A DNA stretch of 64,000 nt from Pseudomonas rustica. Its GTDB lineage: Bacteria; Pseudomonadota; Gammaproteobacteria; Pseudomonadales; Pseudomonadaceae. Made by a program: the position numbers and the translations under genes. A model generated the notes under the pieces. That model was given only the letters and a program-made list of their open reading frames with translations. It made no database searches and had not been told where the DNA came from. The DNA lies in assembly GCF_018336155.1 (NCBI RefSeq), contig NZ_JAGYHF010000002.1, positions 496,001-560,000 on the forward strand, written 5' to 3'. Shown piece by piece: positions 27,988 through 38,220 of the stretch (the stretch's first letter is position 1; each line of letters opens with the position of its first letter).

Positions 27988-29946
27988 TTAAAGGAAATAC
28001 TTGAGGTTGAACCCGACGTTGTCGCGGTCGCGGATGCCGTTGTTTTGTCCGCCGCCGTAGAACTCGGTGTACTGCAATTCGGCTTCGAGCTTGTTCTGGT
28101 AGTTGGCCTTGATCCCCAGCGTGTAGGCCTTGCGACCTTCGATGGTGTTGCCGGCCTGGTAGCTGTTGCCCTGAAAGTCGTCTTTGTAAACGATGTAAGG
28201 CGAGACGTTGACCCCGACGTACACGTCGTTCCACGTGCCGTTGAGCATCGCCGTGTAGCTGTAGGAATCACGGTTGACCTGATCGTCGCGATCACCACCG
28301 GACACATAGGAATAGTTACCAGTCCCCGCGTAATAACGCGTGCTGCCGTCATAAGCGGTGTATTGCAAACTGCTGCCGCGCAGATGTTCCGAGGCCAGTT
28401 CGAAGATGCCGAACAGCGAGTCGAACGAGGCCGTCGGGCCAAAGTTGTAGATGGTGCCCAGCGAGGTGTTGAACGCTTCGACGCGCTCGGCGTTATTGAT
28501 CTCGCTGTTGAGATTGACCATCTGTCCGCCGACGTTGATCGACCGGCCCGTCACCGCCACCGCCGCACCGTTGGCCAGGTCGCCGATCAAATCGTTAGTG
28601 GCCGCGACGCCAATCGGCAGGTTCGGCCGATAAGCGATTTCGCCAAACACCGAGGCCTCGCCCAGCGTGGTGTTGAAGCTGAAACCGTACATGCGGATGT
28701 CTTCGGCGTAACGACGATGCGCCTGAATGTTGCCCATCACATCGGCCGTGGCCAGACCACCGGCGAGCGCTCCGGCCTGATCGCCTGCGACGCCGGACAA
28801 CAGATTGGTCAGCGCATCCATGTCGATGCCCTTGTACCCGCCCAGATCCGCCGCGATGGTCGGTTCCTTAGCGTGGTAGTTGACCATGTACAACCCGAAC
28901 TCGGTGCTGTTGAGCTGCTCGGCGATGTAGCGGAAAGCGAAACCGAACTGCCCGTCGTTGCGCGCGTTGTAGTCCTTGCCGATCGACGCCACTTTCAGCG
29001 TGTTGCCGTACGCAGGCGTCACACCGTTGGCGTACAGCCCGGTGGTTTGCAGGGCTGAACTCAGCAACGGGTTGTTACCCAGAGCGCTGTACAAGCCGAT
29101 CACGTTGCCAAACCCCGGCACCGGCGTGTCGAGCGCGGTGCCGCTGAAGTTGTTGTAACCGGTGTTGCCGCCATCGGCGAACAGGTCGGTCTGCGAATAG
29201 AAGGTGCCGACCGGATCGATGCGGGTTTCTTTCCAGTTGGTCTGATAGAAACTCTCCATGGTCAGCGAATCGGTGAGGCCGACGTTGAAGCTCAGCGCCT
29301 CTACCGGCACCAGCACTTCCTTAACTTCGGCGCCGGGCAAACGGTACTTGGCCGCGTCCACCGGGTTGGTGGTGTTGATCCCGCCGCGATAGAAAATCCC
29401 CTCGCCCCAGTTGAACACTTGTCGCCCGACTCGGGCGGTCACCGGCATCTGCGCGACGTCCCAACTGCCGTGCACATACGCGTCGAGCATCTCGATGCGG
29501 CTGCCGGCAATATCGCGGGTCTGGCTGGTGAAACGGTCGTCCTGCGGGTAGCTCTGGCTCGGTTGCGAGGGACTGTTGTTGTCGTAGTAGTTGTTGCGCT
29601 TGTCCATCAGCTGCGTGTCGTAAAACCCCGTGCCGCGCATGAACAAACCGTAGTTCTGATAGTTGGCTTCAAGCTCGGAAGTGATCTTGTACACCTCGGA
29701 AACCAGCCCGGTGTCGAAGTTGCGATTGCCGTCGTTGGTGTTGACGTCATCGTTGGATTTGTCGCGGCCCTGCACCCGCCACATACGACCGTACGACAAC
29801 GTCGTGTCGATCGAACCGGTGACCTGTTTGTCCATGAAGCTGAACTCCACCGCGTGCGCCGCATCGACTGCGCACAGTTGCAGCAGCCCTGCCAGGCCGA
29901 CACCGGGGAGCGCCGCGCCCGTCAGGCGCAATCGAGTGTTGATCAT
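27988..29946 (-). CDS. DUF1302 family outer-membrane beta-barrel protein
   Basis: A 652-residue protein with a signal peptide (about 32 residues, ending VDAAHA) and alternating hydrophobic strands ending in F-L (VGFNLKYFL), the usual signature of an outer-membrane barrel inserted by BamA. The N-terminal word GSIDTTLSYGRMWRVQGRD is typical of DUF1302. AAGGAGGAACAC precedes ATG 29946, a strong ribosome site. With the DUF1329 gene 139 bases downstream it forms the common DUF1302-DUF1329 pair. Such pairs often lie near lipid or fatty acid genes, and a phospholipase-like gene lies upstream here. Confidence 0.9.
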   Translation of the reverse strand: MINTRLRLTGAALPGVGLAGLLQLCAVDAAHAVEFSFMDKQVTGSIDTTLSYGRMWRVQGRDKSNDDVNTNDGNRNFDTGLVSEVYKITSELEANYQNYGLFMRGTGFYDTQLMDKRNNYYDNNSPSQPSQSYPQDDRFTSQTRDIAGSRIEMLDAYVHGSWDVAQMPVTARVGRQVFNWGEGIFYRGGINTTNPVDAAKYRLPGAEVKEVLVPVEALSFNVGLTDSLTMESFYQTNWKETRIDPVGTFYSQTDLFADGGNTGYNNFSGTALDTPVPGFGNVIGLYSALGNNPLLSSALQTTGLYANGVTPAYGNTLKVASIGKDYNARNDGQFGFAFRYIAEQLNSTEFGLYMVNYHAKEPTIAADLGGYKGIDMDALTNLLSGVAGDQAGALAGGLATADVMGNIQAHRRYAEDIRMYGFSFNTTLGEASVFGEIAYRPNLPIGVAATNDLIGDLANGAAVAVTGRSINVGGQMVNLNSEINNAERVEAFNTSLGTIYNFGPTASFDSLFGIFELASEHLRGSSLQYTAYDGSTRYYAGTGNYSYVSGGDRDDQVNRDSYSYTAMLNGTWNDVYVGVNVSPYIVYKDDFQGNSYQAGNTIEGRKAYTLGIKANYQNKLEAELQYTEFYGGGQNNGIRDRDNVGFNLKYFL

Positions 29947-29994
29947 GTGTTCCTCCTTCCCTGTTTTTTATTGTTTTTTGTCCTGTCGCGGTGG

Positions 29995-31284
29995 CTAGGG
30001 CGCCAATCCCGCGCTGACGTAAATCCGGCTGTGCGCGCCGAAATGGCCGAGCAGTTTGAACAGCTGTTGATTGAGTGCCGGATGGTCGAAATCTTCGCGT
30101 TGCAGCTGATTGCCGCTGCTGAAATCGCTGGTCGCTGGCGCCGTTTCCAGCCACTGCCCGATCGCTTCGTCGAAGGCGGCGGAGTCATCGACCGACTCAG
30201 CGCTGACCACTTCGCGCAGGTAGTCGACCGAGTACGGCGGATAGGATTTGTCTTGGGCGACATCGGTGTAAGCGTCGAGCATCGGATGCGGATTGCCGGC
30301 ACGCAGCAAACGCCGCAACCAGGTGGATTGATACTTTTCGACTTCCATGTGCCGGGTCGCAACGCGTTCGATGGAGGCTTGTTTGTCGGCGGCGAAACCA
30401 GCCAGCGCCTTGCCTTCCAGCAGCAAAAGACTGGCGAGGTCGACACCCGGCAATGGCTTGGCGTGATACGGCTGAGTCAGATCCTGAACGTGGTGCAGGC
30501 CCCAGCCGAGAAAGCGATAACCCCAATACGGATGGCCGCTGGCAAATGCCAGTCGCGCCAGGCCCATGTATTGATACGCGCGCCAGTCCGGCCAACTGCG
30601 TTCGAGGAATCCGGCAGCGGCATAGACCACCGGGCTTTCGTGGAAGAAGCCCATGTGGAACGGCGCTTGCGAGCTGTACTGGAAACGCTCGTCACCAAAG
30701 GGTTGCGGGCCGAAGCCGTAGCGCGCGCCAGCGTCGCCGGGGTTGTCGCTGAACAGGTTGATGTCGTGGCCGTAATCCGGCTCGTCGGCGGCGCTGGCCA
30801 GCACCGCGAGTGGCGCGACTTTTTCGTGGTTGGCGACGACGATAAAGCGCTGGCGATTCCACGGTGACAGGGTTTGTTCGACCATGACTTGATTGGCTTG
30901 CAGATGCTCGCGCTCGGGCAGGTCTTTGCCGGGCAATGGCTGGATGACCATCGCCAGATGAATCTGCGGGTTGATGCGCAGCGCGGTGAAAAAGTCGTGG
31001 CGCAGATTGTCACTCGGTTTGGCCGGTAATTTCAGCGCATCGGGGCGTGGCGGGTATTGAGCGAAGTGTTCGCGGGCGAAGGTTTCCTGCTCTTCCAGCA
31101 ATGTGCTGACGGCCTGGTATTGCTGCGTGAGGAAGTTTTCCAGCGGCTCGACTTCCACCAGTGGCGCATCGCGCAACCCCGGCAGATCCTGCAACGCCAG
31201 GTAGCTGCCCACCGTATGGTTCGACCAGCCCCAAGCACTTGGGGCCGTTGCACAAAGCAGCAACAGGAGGAATGTCAGCTTCAT
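29995..31284 (-). CDS. Secreted zinc-dependent phospholipase C / S1-P1 nuclease-like protein
   Basis: A 429-residue exported protein. The signal peptide (LTFLLLLLCATAPSAWG) leaves a mature N terminus WSNH; in zinc phospholipases C and S1/P1 nucleases the N-terminal Trp itself binds zinc. Further candidate ligands are H and D in GHDINLF and the two His of GLHHVQDLTQPYHA, the family hallmark (HxxxD...H). It therefore probably cleaves phosphodiester bonds in phospholipids. The frame opens at 31347, but ATG 31284 is the only start that gives the signal peptide. It is on the strand of, and 48 bases before, the DUF1302 gene. Confidence 0.75.
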   Translation of the reverse strand: MKLTFLLLLLCATAPSAWGWSNHTVGSYLALQDLPGLRDAPLVEVEPLENFLTQQYQAVSTLLEEQETFAREHFAQYPPRPDALKLPAKPSDNLRHDFFTALRINPQIHLAMVIQPLPGKDLPEREHLQANQVMVEQTLSPWNRQRFIVVANHEKVAPLAVLASAADEPDYGHDINLFSDNPGDAGARYGFGPQPFGDERFQYSSQAPFHMGFFHESPVVYAAAGFLERSWPDWRAYQYMGLARLAFASGHPYWGYRFLGWGLHHVQDLTQPYHAKPLPGVDLASLLLLEGKALAGFAADKQASIERVATRHMEVEKYQSTWLRRLLRAGNPHPMLDAYTDVAQDKSYPPYSVDYLREVVSAESVDDSAAFDEAIGQWLETAPATSDFSSGNQLQREDFDHPALNQQLFKLLGHFGAHSRIYVSAGLAP

Positions 31285-31400
31285 TGCCGGGTTCTTATTG
31301 GAGGTGCCGTGGGGAATGAGCCTAACAACCGCCCCCGCCGCTGACACTGTCCGATCTCACCAGAAAAAGTCTCCGATGGCGCCAATTCAAATCTCAACAC

Positions 31401-31960
31401 GATCCCTGTAGGAGCTGCCGATGGCTGCGATCTTTTGATGTTGATCTTAAAAAACAAGATCAAAAGATCGCAGCCTTCGGCAGCTCCTACAGGGGGAATT
31501 GTGGTGTGCTTTTCAGGCGGGGTAGCCGGTGATTTTGCGGATGCTCTGGTACAGCGGTTTGAGCTGGCGGTACGCCATTTCAGGTGACGATACGATCCCT
31601 GTAGGAGCTGCCGAAGGCTGCGATCTTTTGATGTTGATCTTAAAAAACAAGATCAAAAGATCGCAGCCTTCGGCAGCTCCTACAGGGGGAATTGTGGTGT
31701 GCTTTTCAGGCGGGGTAGCCGGTGATTTTGCGGATGCTTTGGTAGAGCGGTTTGAGCTGGCGGTACGCCATTTCAGGTGACGATACGATCCCTGTAGGAG
31801 CTGCCGAAGGCTGCGATCTTTTGATGTTGATCTTAAAAAACAAGATCAAAAGATCGCAGCCTTCGGCAGCTCCTACAGGGGGAATTGTGGTGTGCTTTTA
31901 GGCGGGGTAGCCGGTGATTTTGCGGATGCTCTGGTACAGCGGTTTGAGCTGGCGGTACAT
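31401..31960. repeat. 193-bp tandem repeat: class A REP pair plus copied 3' end of the kinase gene
   Basis: Units begin at 31401, 31594 and 31787, exactly 193 bp apart. Each holds a full class A inverted repeat (CTGTAGGAGCTGCCGAAGGC and its complement around GATCAAAAG arms) and then about 60 bases matching the last 20 codons of the kinase gene on the minus strand ([19 protein letters not shown], stop). The third unit runs into the real gene, whose stop is TAA where the copies read TGA. Units differ at only a few bases. This looks like recent tandem duplication of gene tail plus REP. The flank 31348-31400 shows nothing else. Confidence 0.92.
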
Positions 31961-33466
31961 GCGCAGGTAGACCTCTTTGTACAGTTGCTCGTAGATTTTC
32001 TGCGCTTCGGGTTGTGGGGTGAAGACCTGGCCGACGCGGGTCATCGCGGCGATGGCCGTGGGGAAATCTGCGTGCAATCCGAGCCCCACTGCACAGCAGA
32101 TCGCCGCCCCCAAGCCAGATGCTTCGTACACATGCGGACGCTCTGCCGGCAGGCCGAAAATATTCGCCGTAAGCTGCATCGCCGCATCGCTCTGCGAACC
32201 GCCACCGGCCACGCGCAGGCGCTTTATCGACACCTTTGAACGCCGCTCGATGTTCTCCATGCCTTGGCGCAAGGCATACGCCAGCCCCTCAAGAATCGCC
32301 CGGTAAATATGCGCGCGGGTGTGCACATCGCCGAAGCCGATCATCGCGCCCTTCGCTTCCACGCCCGGCTCACGAATCCCCGGCGACCAGTACGGTTGCA
32401 GCATCAAACCCATCGAGCCTGGCGGCACTGCATCGACCAGCGCATCGAACAACTGCTCCGGCTCGATGCCCTGCTCTTTGGCCTGCTGCATCTCGCGCAA
32501 GCCGAACTCGTTCTTGAACCAGCTGACCATCCAGTAACCGCGATAAATCATCACCTCGCAGTTGAACTGATCCGGCACCGCCGACGGGTACGGCGGAATC
32601 AACGGGACGATTTCCAGATAGCGCGAACGGGTGCTGGTGATCGTCGCCGTGGTGCCGTAAGACAGGCACACCGTGCCCGCGTCGACCACGCCGGCACCGA
32701 CCACTTCACACGCCTTGTCGGCACCTGCCGCAATCAGCGGCAAGCCTTCGGGAATGCCGGTGTGGCGAGCCGCTTCAGCGGTGATGTAGCCGAGGGTTTC
32801 ACCGGGTTTGTGCAGGGTCGGCAATTGCTCGGGACGCACTGCCAGCGCCTGCCATTTCCAGTCACTCGGCGCGGCCCATTTCAGGCGTTTGAAGTCAAAC
32901 GGCAGATAGCCGACGCAGCAACCCACCGAATCGACAAAACGCCCGCACAGTCGATGAGTGAGAAACCCCGAGAGCAACAAAAACTTGTCCGTCGCCGCCC
33001 ACACCTCTGGCTGATGCTGCGCAATCCAGTTCGCCTCAGCCTGGGCACGAAAATAATCCACCGTACCCTGCGCGCCGACCAGTTTGAACAACCAGCCCCA
33101 CGGCCCTTTGATCCCGCCCTCGACTTCACTCTGGCGCTGATCGAGCCACAAAATTGCCGGACGCAGCGGTTTGCCCTCGGCATCAACATTGATCACCGTA
33201 CCGCGCTGAGTGGTCAGGGAAACGCCAGCAATCTGCGAACGATCAATGCCGGTTTGCGCCCAGACTTGCTGACACGCCTCGCCGAGTTTCGCCCAGTAAT
33301 ACTCAGGATCCTGCTCGGCCCAGCCCGGTTGCGTCGAGTAATACGCCTGCAATTCAACCTTGCCTTTGCCGAGCAGATTGCCCTGCAAATCGAAGAGCAA
33401 CGCGCGCACGCTCTGGGTGCCGTTGTCGATCGCCAGCAGGTAACGCTTGTTCGGGTGGTTATCCAT
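31898..33466 (-). CDS. FGGY-family carbohydrate kinase
   Basis: A 522-residue cytoplasmic kinase with the FGGY fold. It has the N-terminal phosphate loop [16 protein letters not shown], the adenosine-site GTTATITS, and [23 protein letters not shown] near the C terminus, the family signature 2. Substrates in this family are glycerol, xylulose, ribulose and similar polyols. Lying last in an operon with a glycerol-3-phosphate dehydrogenase, it may make or use a glycerol-3-phosphate-like compound; the true substrate is not evident. The frame is open to 33823, but ATG 33466 gives the family N terminus. Its last 20 codons are duplicated downstream. Confidence 0.9.
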   Translation of the reverse strand: MDNHPNKRYLLAIDNGTQSVRALLFDLQGNLLGKGKVELQAYYSTQPGWAEQDPEYYWAKLGEACQQVWAQTGIDRSQIAGVSLTTQRGTVINVDAEGKPLRPAILWLDQRQSEVEGGIKGPWGWLFKLVGAQGTVDYFRAQAEANWIAQHQPEVWAATDKFLLLSGFLTHRLCGRFVDSVGCCVGYLPFDFKRLKWAAPSDWKWQALAVRPEQLPTLHKPGETLGYITAEAARHTGIPEGLPLIAAGADKACEVVGAGVVDAGTVCLSYGTTATITSTRSRYLEIVPLIPPYPSAVPDQFNCEVMIYRGYWMVSWFKNEFGLREMQQAKEQGIEPEQLFDALVDAVPPGSMGLMLQPYWSPGIREPGVEAKGAMIGFGDVHTRAHIYRAILEGLAYALRQGMENIERRSKVSIKRLRVAGGGSQSDAAMQLTANIFGLPAERPHVYEASGLGAAICCAVGLGLHADFPTAIAAMTRVGQVFTPQPEAQKIYEQLYKEVYLRMYRQLKPLYQSIRKITGYPA

Positions 33467-33486
33467 GGAGCTCTCTTCAAGGGGCA

Positions 33487-35082
33487 TCAAGGCGTGGCAT
33501 CCGGCAGACCGTGATGGCGTTGCCACAACGCCCGATAACGCTGAATTTCCTGCTGCCAGTATGCGTCGCTCCAGCCGAGTCGTGGCTGGCAGATTTGGCG
33601 GATGGCGGTGAAATAGTCTTCGCCACCGTGAGGCAGCAAAAGGCCGAGACGCGTGCGGCGCAACAGCAGATCGTCGAGGTGCAGAACCATTTCCGCTTCG
33701 CAAGCGAAGGCCAGTTCCGCCCACAAGGTGTACGTGGCGCCGACCGTTTCGTGGCCGATATTCTTGATCAGTTGCGCCAGCCTCAGCAGGTTTCGGCCAT
33801 GCCTTCCGGCCAGTCGTCGCCATTGCTGGTTGCTCAATTCTGCAATCGCCAGCGCAGGAACGGCGGCAAACACGGGCGCGGCGTCATCGACGAAGGGACG
33901 TTCGAGCATGTCCGCGCAGGCCTTGAGCACTTCGATGGCTTGCGGGCGAAACGTGGTCAGTTTGCCGCCGGCCAGCGTCACGCATCCGGGCTCCTGCCAC
34001 AGCACATGTTCACGGGTTTCGTTCGACGGTTGGTCTTGAAGATTACCCGCCGCACTGCCAACCACTGGACGCACGCCCGACCATGTCGACAACACGTCAT
34101 TCGCCGTCACTTCAGCACCGGGAAATTGTTGTGTGCAGGCCGCCAGCAGATAGTCGAGTTCTTCGCCGCTGATGCTCGCGCTGTGATCCAGATCTTCGCG
34201 ATGATCGAGATCCGTGGTGCCGACCACCGTCGCGCCTTCCCACGGAAAAACGAACACCGGACGGCGGTCGCGTTCATGCAAAAACGTAAACGCCTGCGCC
34301 ACCGGCAAACGCCAACCCGGCAGCAACAAATGACTGCCGCGCAACGGCCGTAATTGCCGTGGCGCCTCAGTCGGCCGCAAGCGTTCAGCCCATGCACCGG
34401 TGGCCACAGCAAGCATGCAACAACGCAATTGCAGGGTCGCGCCGGCCTCGCAGTCTTCGATCTGAACGCCGCACACTCGCCCGTTTTCTCGCAGCAAATG
34501 CTCGACGCGAACGCCATTGACCACGACCGCGCCATCCGCTCGCGCCTCGCTCAACACGCGCATCACCAGCCGTGCATCGTCGGTCAGCGCATCGACAAAA
34601 CTGGTGCCGCCGAGCAAGTCACTTTCCTTCACGCCCGGCGCCAGATAACGCAGCTGTTGTGCATCATGAAAACGATGGCTGCGCCGTCCGGCCAAAGCAT
34701 CGTAGACGCTCAACAAACCACCCAGCACCCGAGGCCCGGGAAAGCCGCCGCGATAGTGCGGCATCATGAAACTCATCGGTTCGACCAGCCCCGGCGCTTC
34801 GTCGAGCAAGCGCTGACGTTCGCGCACCGAATCGCGGGTCAGGCGCCACTGGCCCTTGGCGATGTAACGCAAACCGCCATGAACCATTTTCGACGATCGA
34901 CTGGACGTGCCCCAGGCAAAATCACGTTGCTCCAGCAACAGGCAGCGCCAGCCTCGGCGTGCCGCTTCACGCAGGATTCCGGCGCCGCTGATGCCGCCAC
35001 CTATGACGATCAGATCCCAGGTTTCATCCGCCAGTGTTGGCAGAGTTTGCTGGCGCCATGCGGCGTTCCAGTCCTGACTCAT
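33487..35082 (-). CDS. FAD-dependent glycerol-3-phosphate dehydrogenase/oxidase
   Basis: A 531-residue flavoprotein of the GlpD type that oxidises glycerol-3-phosphate to dihydroxyacetone phosphate at the inner face of the membrane, passing electrons to quinone. The FAD-binding motif is [21 protein letters not shown] (about residues 24-44), followed by [15 protein letters not shown], typical of GlpD. The C terminus carries GGKLTTFR and a helical cap. The stop is 20 bases before the kinase start, and the upstream oxidase ends five bases before ATG 35082, so all three form one operon. It is probably a paralogue of the housekeeping glpD, which is usually found with glpFK. Confidence 0.9.
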   Translation of the reverse strand: MSQDWNAAWRQQTLPTLADETWDLIVIGGGISGAGILREAARRGWRCLLLEQRDFAWGTSSRSSKMVHGGLRYIAKGQWRLTRDSVRERQRLLDEAPGLVEPMSFMMPHYRGGFPGPRVLGGLLSVYDALAGRRSHRFHDAQQLRYLAPGVKESDLLGGTSFVDALTDDARLVMRVLSEARADGAVVVNGVRVEHLLRENGRVCGVQIEDCEAGATLQLRCCMLAVATGAWAERLRPTEAPRQLRPLRGSHLLLPGWRLPVAQAFTFLHERDRRPVFVFPWEGATVVGTTDLDHREDLDHSASISGEELDYLLAACTQQFPGAEVTANDVLSTWSGVRPVVGSAAGNLQDQPSNETREHVLWQEPGCVTLAGGKLTTFRPQAIEVLKACADMLERPFVDDAAPVFAAVPALAIAELSNQQWRRLAGRHGRNLLRLAQLIKNIGHETVGATYTLWAELAFACEAEMVLHLDDLLLRRTRLGLLLPHGGEDYFTAIRQICQPRLGWSDAYWQQEIQRYRALWQRHHGLPDATP

Positions 35083-35087
35083 GGCCG

Positions 35088-36683
35088 TCACTCCGGCAAC
35101 AGCGTGCCGGGGTTGAGGCGCCCGGCCGGATCGAAGTGTTTGCTCAGCGCCTGCAAGGTATCCATCGCCAGTGCGCCCTTCTCGCGCAACAGGTACGGCG
35201 CGTGATCTTTGCCGACGCCGTGTTGGTGACTGATGGTGCCGTGGTTGTCGACGATGGTCTGACTTGCCGCGTGTTTGAGTGCTTTCCAGCGTGCCAGCGT
35301 CGCGGGGTAATCCGCCGCCGGGCGAAACACGTAAGTGGTGTAGATGCTCGAACCTTCGCCGTAGACGTGGGACAAGTGGGTGAAGACATGCACGCGCTCG
35401 TCCTCGGCGGCCAAGGCCTTGCGCAGGCTGTTTTCGATGAGATTGAGCAGGTTGTCGACGTTGCTCCAGTCGGTGGCGGTTTCGAGGGTGTCGACCACGT
35501 AACCGGCGTTCCACAGGTTCTCGCGCAGGTAGGGGAAACGGAAGCGGTTCTGCGCCCATTTCTTGCCGAGCAAGGTGCCGGTGAACACGCCGCCGAACGC
35601 CTTCAGATGTTGCCGCGCCTGTGTCAGCGACAATGCGTTTTGTCGGCGATTGCCGGTGACGCCGAAGGTCAGCAGGCATTTGCCCTCAGCTGCCCCCCTT
35701 AGCTTCAGATACTTTTCCAGCCAGGCGATTTGTTGCGGATGACCGGCCAGTGCCAGTTGCGTTTCGGTTTCCACGGCGTTGGATAAACGCAGCATCGACA
35801 GCGGCACGCGTGCCTGGGCCAATTGGCGAATGGCTCTGAGTGCCTGCGGCCAGTCGGCGAGAAAAACGCCGTAGAAACGTTCATCGGCAGGCAGCGCGCT
35901 GACCCGCACCTTGACCTCGGAAATGATCCCGAAACGGCCCTCGCAACCCAACACCACTTCGCGCAAATCTGGCCCGGCAGCCGAAGCCGGAAAGGTTGGA
36001 ATGTGCATCGGCCCGGCAAAGGTTTCCAGCGTTCCGCCCGCAAACAGTTGCTCGATCCGGCCATAGCGCAACGACTGCTGACCACTGGAACGACTGGCAA
36101 CCCAACCGCCCAACGTCGACAACTCCCACGACTGCGGAAAATGCCCCAGCGTGTAGCCCCGCGCACGCAACTGACTTTCCACCTGCGGCCCACTCGCACC
36201 GGGGCCGAACGTCGCCAGCAGGCTTTGCTCGTCGAGATCGATCAGCCGATTCATCCGCGCCAGCGACACCGTCACCACTGGCCGCGCAGAATCCGGCGGA
36301 TTGATGTGCCCGGCCACCGAGGTGCCGCCGCCATACGGGATCAGGCACAAGTCCTGCTCGTGGGCGAGCGCCAGCAATTGGCGAATGTGCTCAGCGGTCT
36401 CGGGAAACGCCACTGCATCTGGATATTTGCCCAGCGCACCTTCGCGCAACGCCAGCCAGTCCGGCAGACTTTGGCCCCGCGCATGCAACAAACGATCATG
36501 AGCATCGATACTGTACAAAGTGTGCGCCGACAACCGCGAGGCCGGCACACGCGCCAATGCCGCTTCAAGCGTGGCATCGGGCAGCGCGCGTCCCTCGCCC
36601 AGTCGCTCATGAAGAAACTCCGCGCCCTGGGCCGGCAGTTCGACCACCGTGGTTGCATCTCCCCAGCCGTTCCAGCGTCGCAT
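35088..36683 (-). CDS. FAD-binding oxidase, alkyl-DHAP synthase-like (VAO/PCMH family)
   Basis: A 531-residue flavoprotein. The start MRRWNGWGD and the C-terminal DNHGTISHQHGVGKDHAPYL match alkyldihydroxyacetone-phosphate synthase and its bacterial relatives. The FAD-binding PCMH domain lies at about 90-270, with PYGGGTSVAGHINP and STLGGWVASRSSGQQSLRYG. AGPS swaps an acyl group on DHAP for an alkyl chain in ether lipid synthesis; bacterial homologues may instead oxidise hydroxy acids. Being first in an operon with a DHAP-forming dehydrogenase and a kinase fits a DHAP-related role. A divergent AraC regulator starts 210 bases away. Confidence 0.82.
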   Translation of the reverse strand: MRRWNGWGDATTVVELPAQGAEFLHERLGEGRALPDATLEAALARVPASRLSAHTLYSIDAHDRLLHARGQSLPDWLALREGALGKYPDAVAFPETAEHIRQLLALAHEQDLCLIPYGGGTSVAGHINPPDSARPVVTVSLARMNRLIDLDEQSLLATFGPGASGPQVESQLRARGYTLGHFPQSWELSTLGGWVASRSSGQQSLRYGRIEQLFAGGTLETFAGPMHIPTFPASAAGPDLREVVLGCEGRFGIISEVKVRVSALPADERFYGVFLADWPQALRAIRQLAQARVPLSMLRLSNAVETETQLALAGHPQQIAWLEKYLKLRGAAEGKCLLTFGVTGNRRQNALSLTQARQHLKAFGGVFTGTLLGKKWAQNRFRFPYLRENLWNAGYVVDTLETATDWSNVDNLLNLIENSLRKALAAEDERVHVFTHLSHVYGEGSSIYTTYVFRPAADYPATLARWKALKHAASQTIVDNHGTISHQHGVGKDHAPYLLREKGALAMDTLQALSKHFDPAGRLNPGTLLPE

Positions 36684-36892
36684 GCGTGTGTCCTTTTTTG
36701 CCGTCAGATCAGTGATATTTCAGGCCCCCATACTAGCCAGCGGCCGCAAAGTGTCACGGTCGCATCCGGCCAGTTCGTGTAGCCAATTGAGTCAAACGTC
36801 GCGCAAGCGTCAGCCATTTACTTTAGTCGTGGTTTCAAATTACCTTTCAGGCATTCATCCGCCCACGCGGCCGTCGATCAAAGGAAGGGATC

Positions 36893-37909
36893 ATGCAATC
36901 GCTCGGCTTCACCTCAGTTCCGCCCCTGCTCAAATACCTGCGCCATGCCGAACAACTGGGCATGGCCGTCGAACCGGCGTTGGCGGCGGCGGGTTTGCAG
37001 GCGCAGCAGTTGAGCGACAACACCCTGCGTTTGCCCGGTGAGGCGCATGAGCGGCTGCTGGATTATTTCTGCGAACACTCGGGGGATCCGTTGTTCGGGC
37101 TCAACGCGGCGAATTTCGTCCTGCCCAATTCGTGGAGTGTGCTCGGTTACATCACCATGAACTGCGCGACGTTGGGCGATGCGATGAGCCGGATCATGCC
37201 GTTCGAAAAACTGGTCGGCGACATGGGTGTCAGCCGTGCCGAGGTGCTGGATGGCCACGTGCATTTGATCTGGACATGCCGTTATCAGCGCCCACGGATT
37301 CGCCGACATCTGGTGGAAAACGTGCTCGGTTCATGGCTGCAATATGCACGCTGGATCGCCGACACGCAGATGTCGCCGGCCGCAGTCTGGCTCGAACATT
37401 CATGCCCGGCCGAGGCGACGCCTGCGCAGTACGAGGCGTTTTTCGATTGCCCGGTGGTGTTTGATCAGGCGTATTCGGCGCTGGTTGTGCCGCTGGCGTA
37501 TTTGCAGTTGCCGCTACGTCAGGCCGATGCGCAGTTACTGCGCACACTGGAGGAACATGCGCTGGGGTTGATGGCAACGCTGGAGGATGCGTCGCTGGAG
37601 CAGCAGGTGAAGAACATTCTGCGGCAGTTGCTCAAGGAAGGCTTGCCGCGCAAGGAACAGGTGGCCGAGCATCTGGCGGTGTCGGTGCGTACGTTGCAGC
37701 GCCAGTTGCATCAGGCGGGGACGTCGTATCAGCAGATTCTCGATGATTTGCGCCAGGAGTTGGCGGAGCATTATTTGCTCAACAGTACGCTACCGATTCA
37801 GGACATCGCGCAGTATCTGGGGTTTACCGAACCGAGGTCGTTTCACCGCACGTTCAAGAGCCGACGCGGGATGCCGCCGGGGGAGTTTCGGCAGATGCAT
37901 CGGGGGTGA
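36893..37909 (+). CDS. AraC-family transcriptional regulator with Arabinose_bd-type N domain
   Basis: A 338-residue regulator. The N-terminal 200 residues resemble the OruR/ArgR-like sensing domain (SWSVLGYITMNCATLGDAMSRI is characteristic). Residues about 235-335 form two helix-turn-helix units (VAEHLAVSVRTLQRQLHQAG and IQDIAQYLGFTEPRSFHRTFKS). AAGGAAGGG lies just before ATG 36893. It is divergent from the oxidase-dehydrogenase-kinase operon with a 209-base gap and is the likely local activator. The inducer is unknown. Confidence 0.9.
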   Translation: MQSLGFTSVPPLLKYLRHAEQLGMAVEPALAAAGLQAQQLSDNTLRLPGEAHERLLDYFCEHSGDPLFGLNAANFVLPNSWSVLGYITMNCATLGDAMSRIMPFEKLVGDMGVSRAEVLDGHVHLIWTCRYQRPRIRRHLVENVLGSWLQYARWIADTQMSPAAVWLEHSCPAEATPAQYEAFFDCPVVFDQAYSALVVPLAYLQLPLRQADAQLLRTLEEHALGLMATLEDASLEQQVKNILRQLLKEGLPRKEQVAEHLAVSVRTLQRQLHQAGTSYQQILDDLRQELAEHYLLNSTLPIQDIAQYLGFTEPRSFHRTFKSRRGMPPGEFRQMHRG

Positions 37910-37921
37910 TTGTTCCGGCCT

Positions 37922-38013
37922 CATCGCTGGCAAGCCAGCTCCCACAGGTTCAGCGGTGATCACAAATTTTATGCACGACACAAAACACTGTGGGAGCTGG
38001 CTTGCCAGCGATG
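37922..38013. repeat. REP-like inverted repeat, class C variant
   Basis: Arms CATCGCTGGCAAGCCAGCTC and its complement enclose about 40 bases, directly after the AraC gene stop. Here the arms read CTGGCTTGCCAG rather than CGGGCTTGCTCG. The following stretch up to 38220 shows no recognisable gene or motif. Confidence 0.85.
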
Positions 38014-38220
38014 GCGTCAGTTGCAGCCCACAATTCCTACAAGCAAATCTTCGATACCTGAGCGCATTAAACATCCTGCAGCGCAGCTGTTTAAGGACAC
38101 CCGGCGTTACGCGAAACAGCCCACAAATCCTTGCGTCATAACCTACGCCTACGCCAGAATCCGCCGGCTTGTGCGCCCTGAGCATGCTGCGTAACTTGAT
38201 TGCGTCACTGATTTCCAGTG

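Noticed and set aside
31348..31900. CRISPR-like array
   Set aside because: The repeat units are 193 bp, contiguous and contain gene and REP sequence, with no unique spacers between short repeats.
33487..35679. 730-codon version of the glycerol-3-phosphate dehydrogenase
   Set aside because: The first 199 codons overlap the upstream oxidase in another frame and have no homology. ATG 35082 gives the GlpD N terminus.
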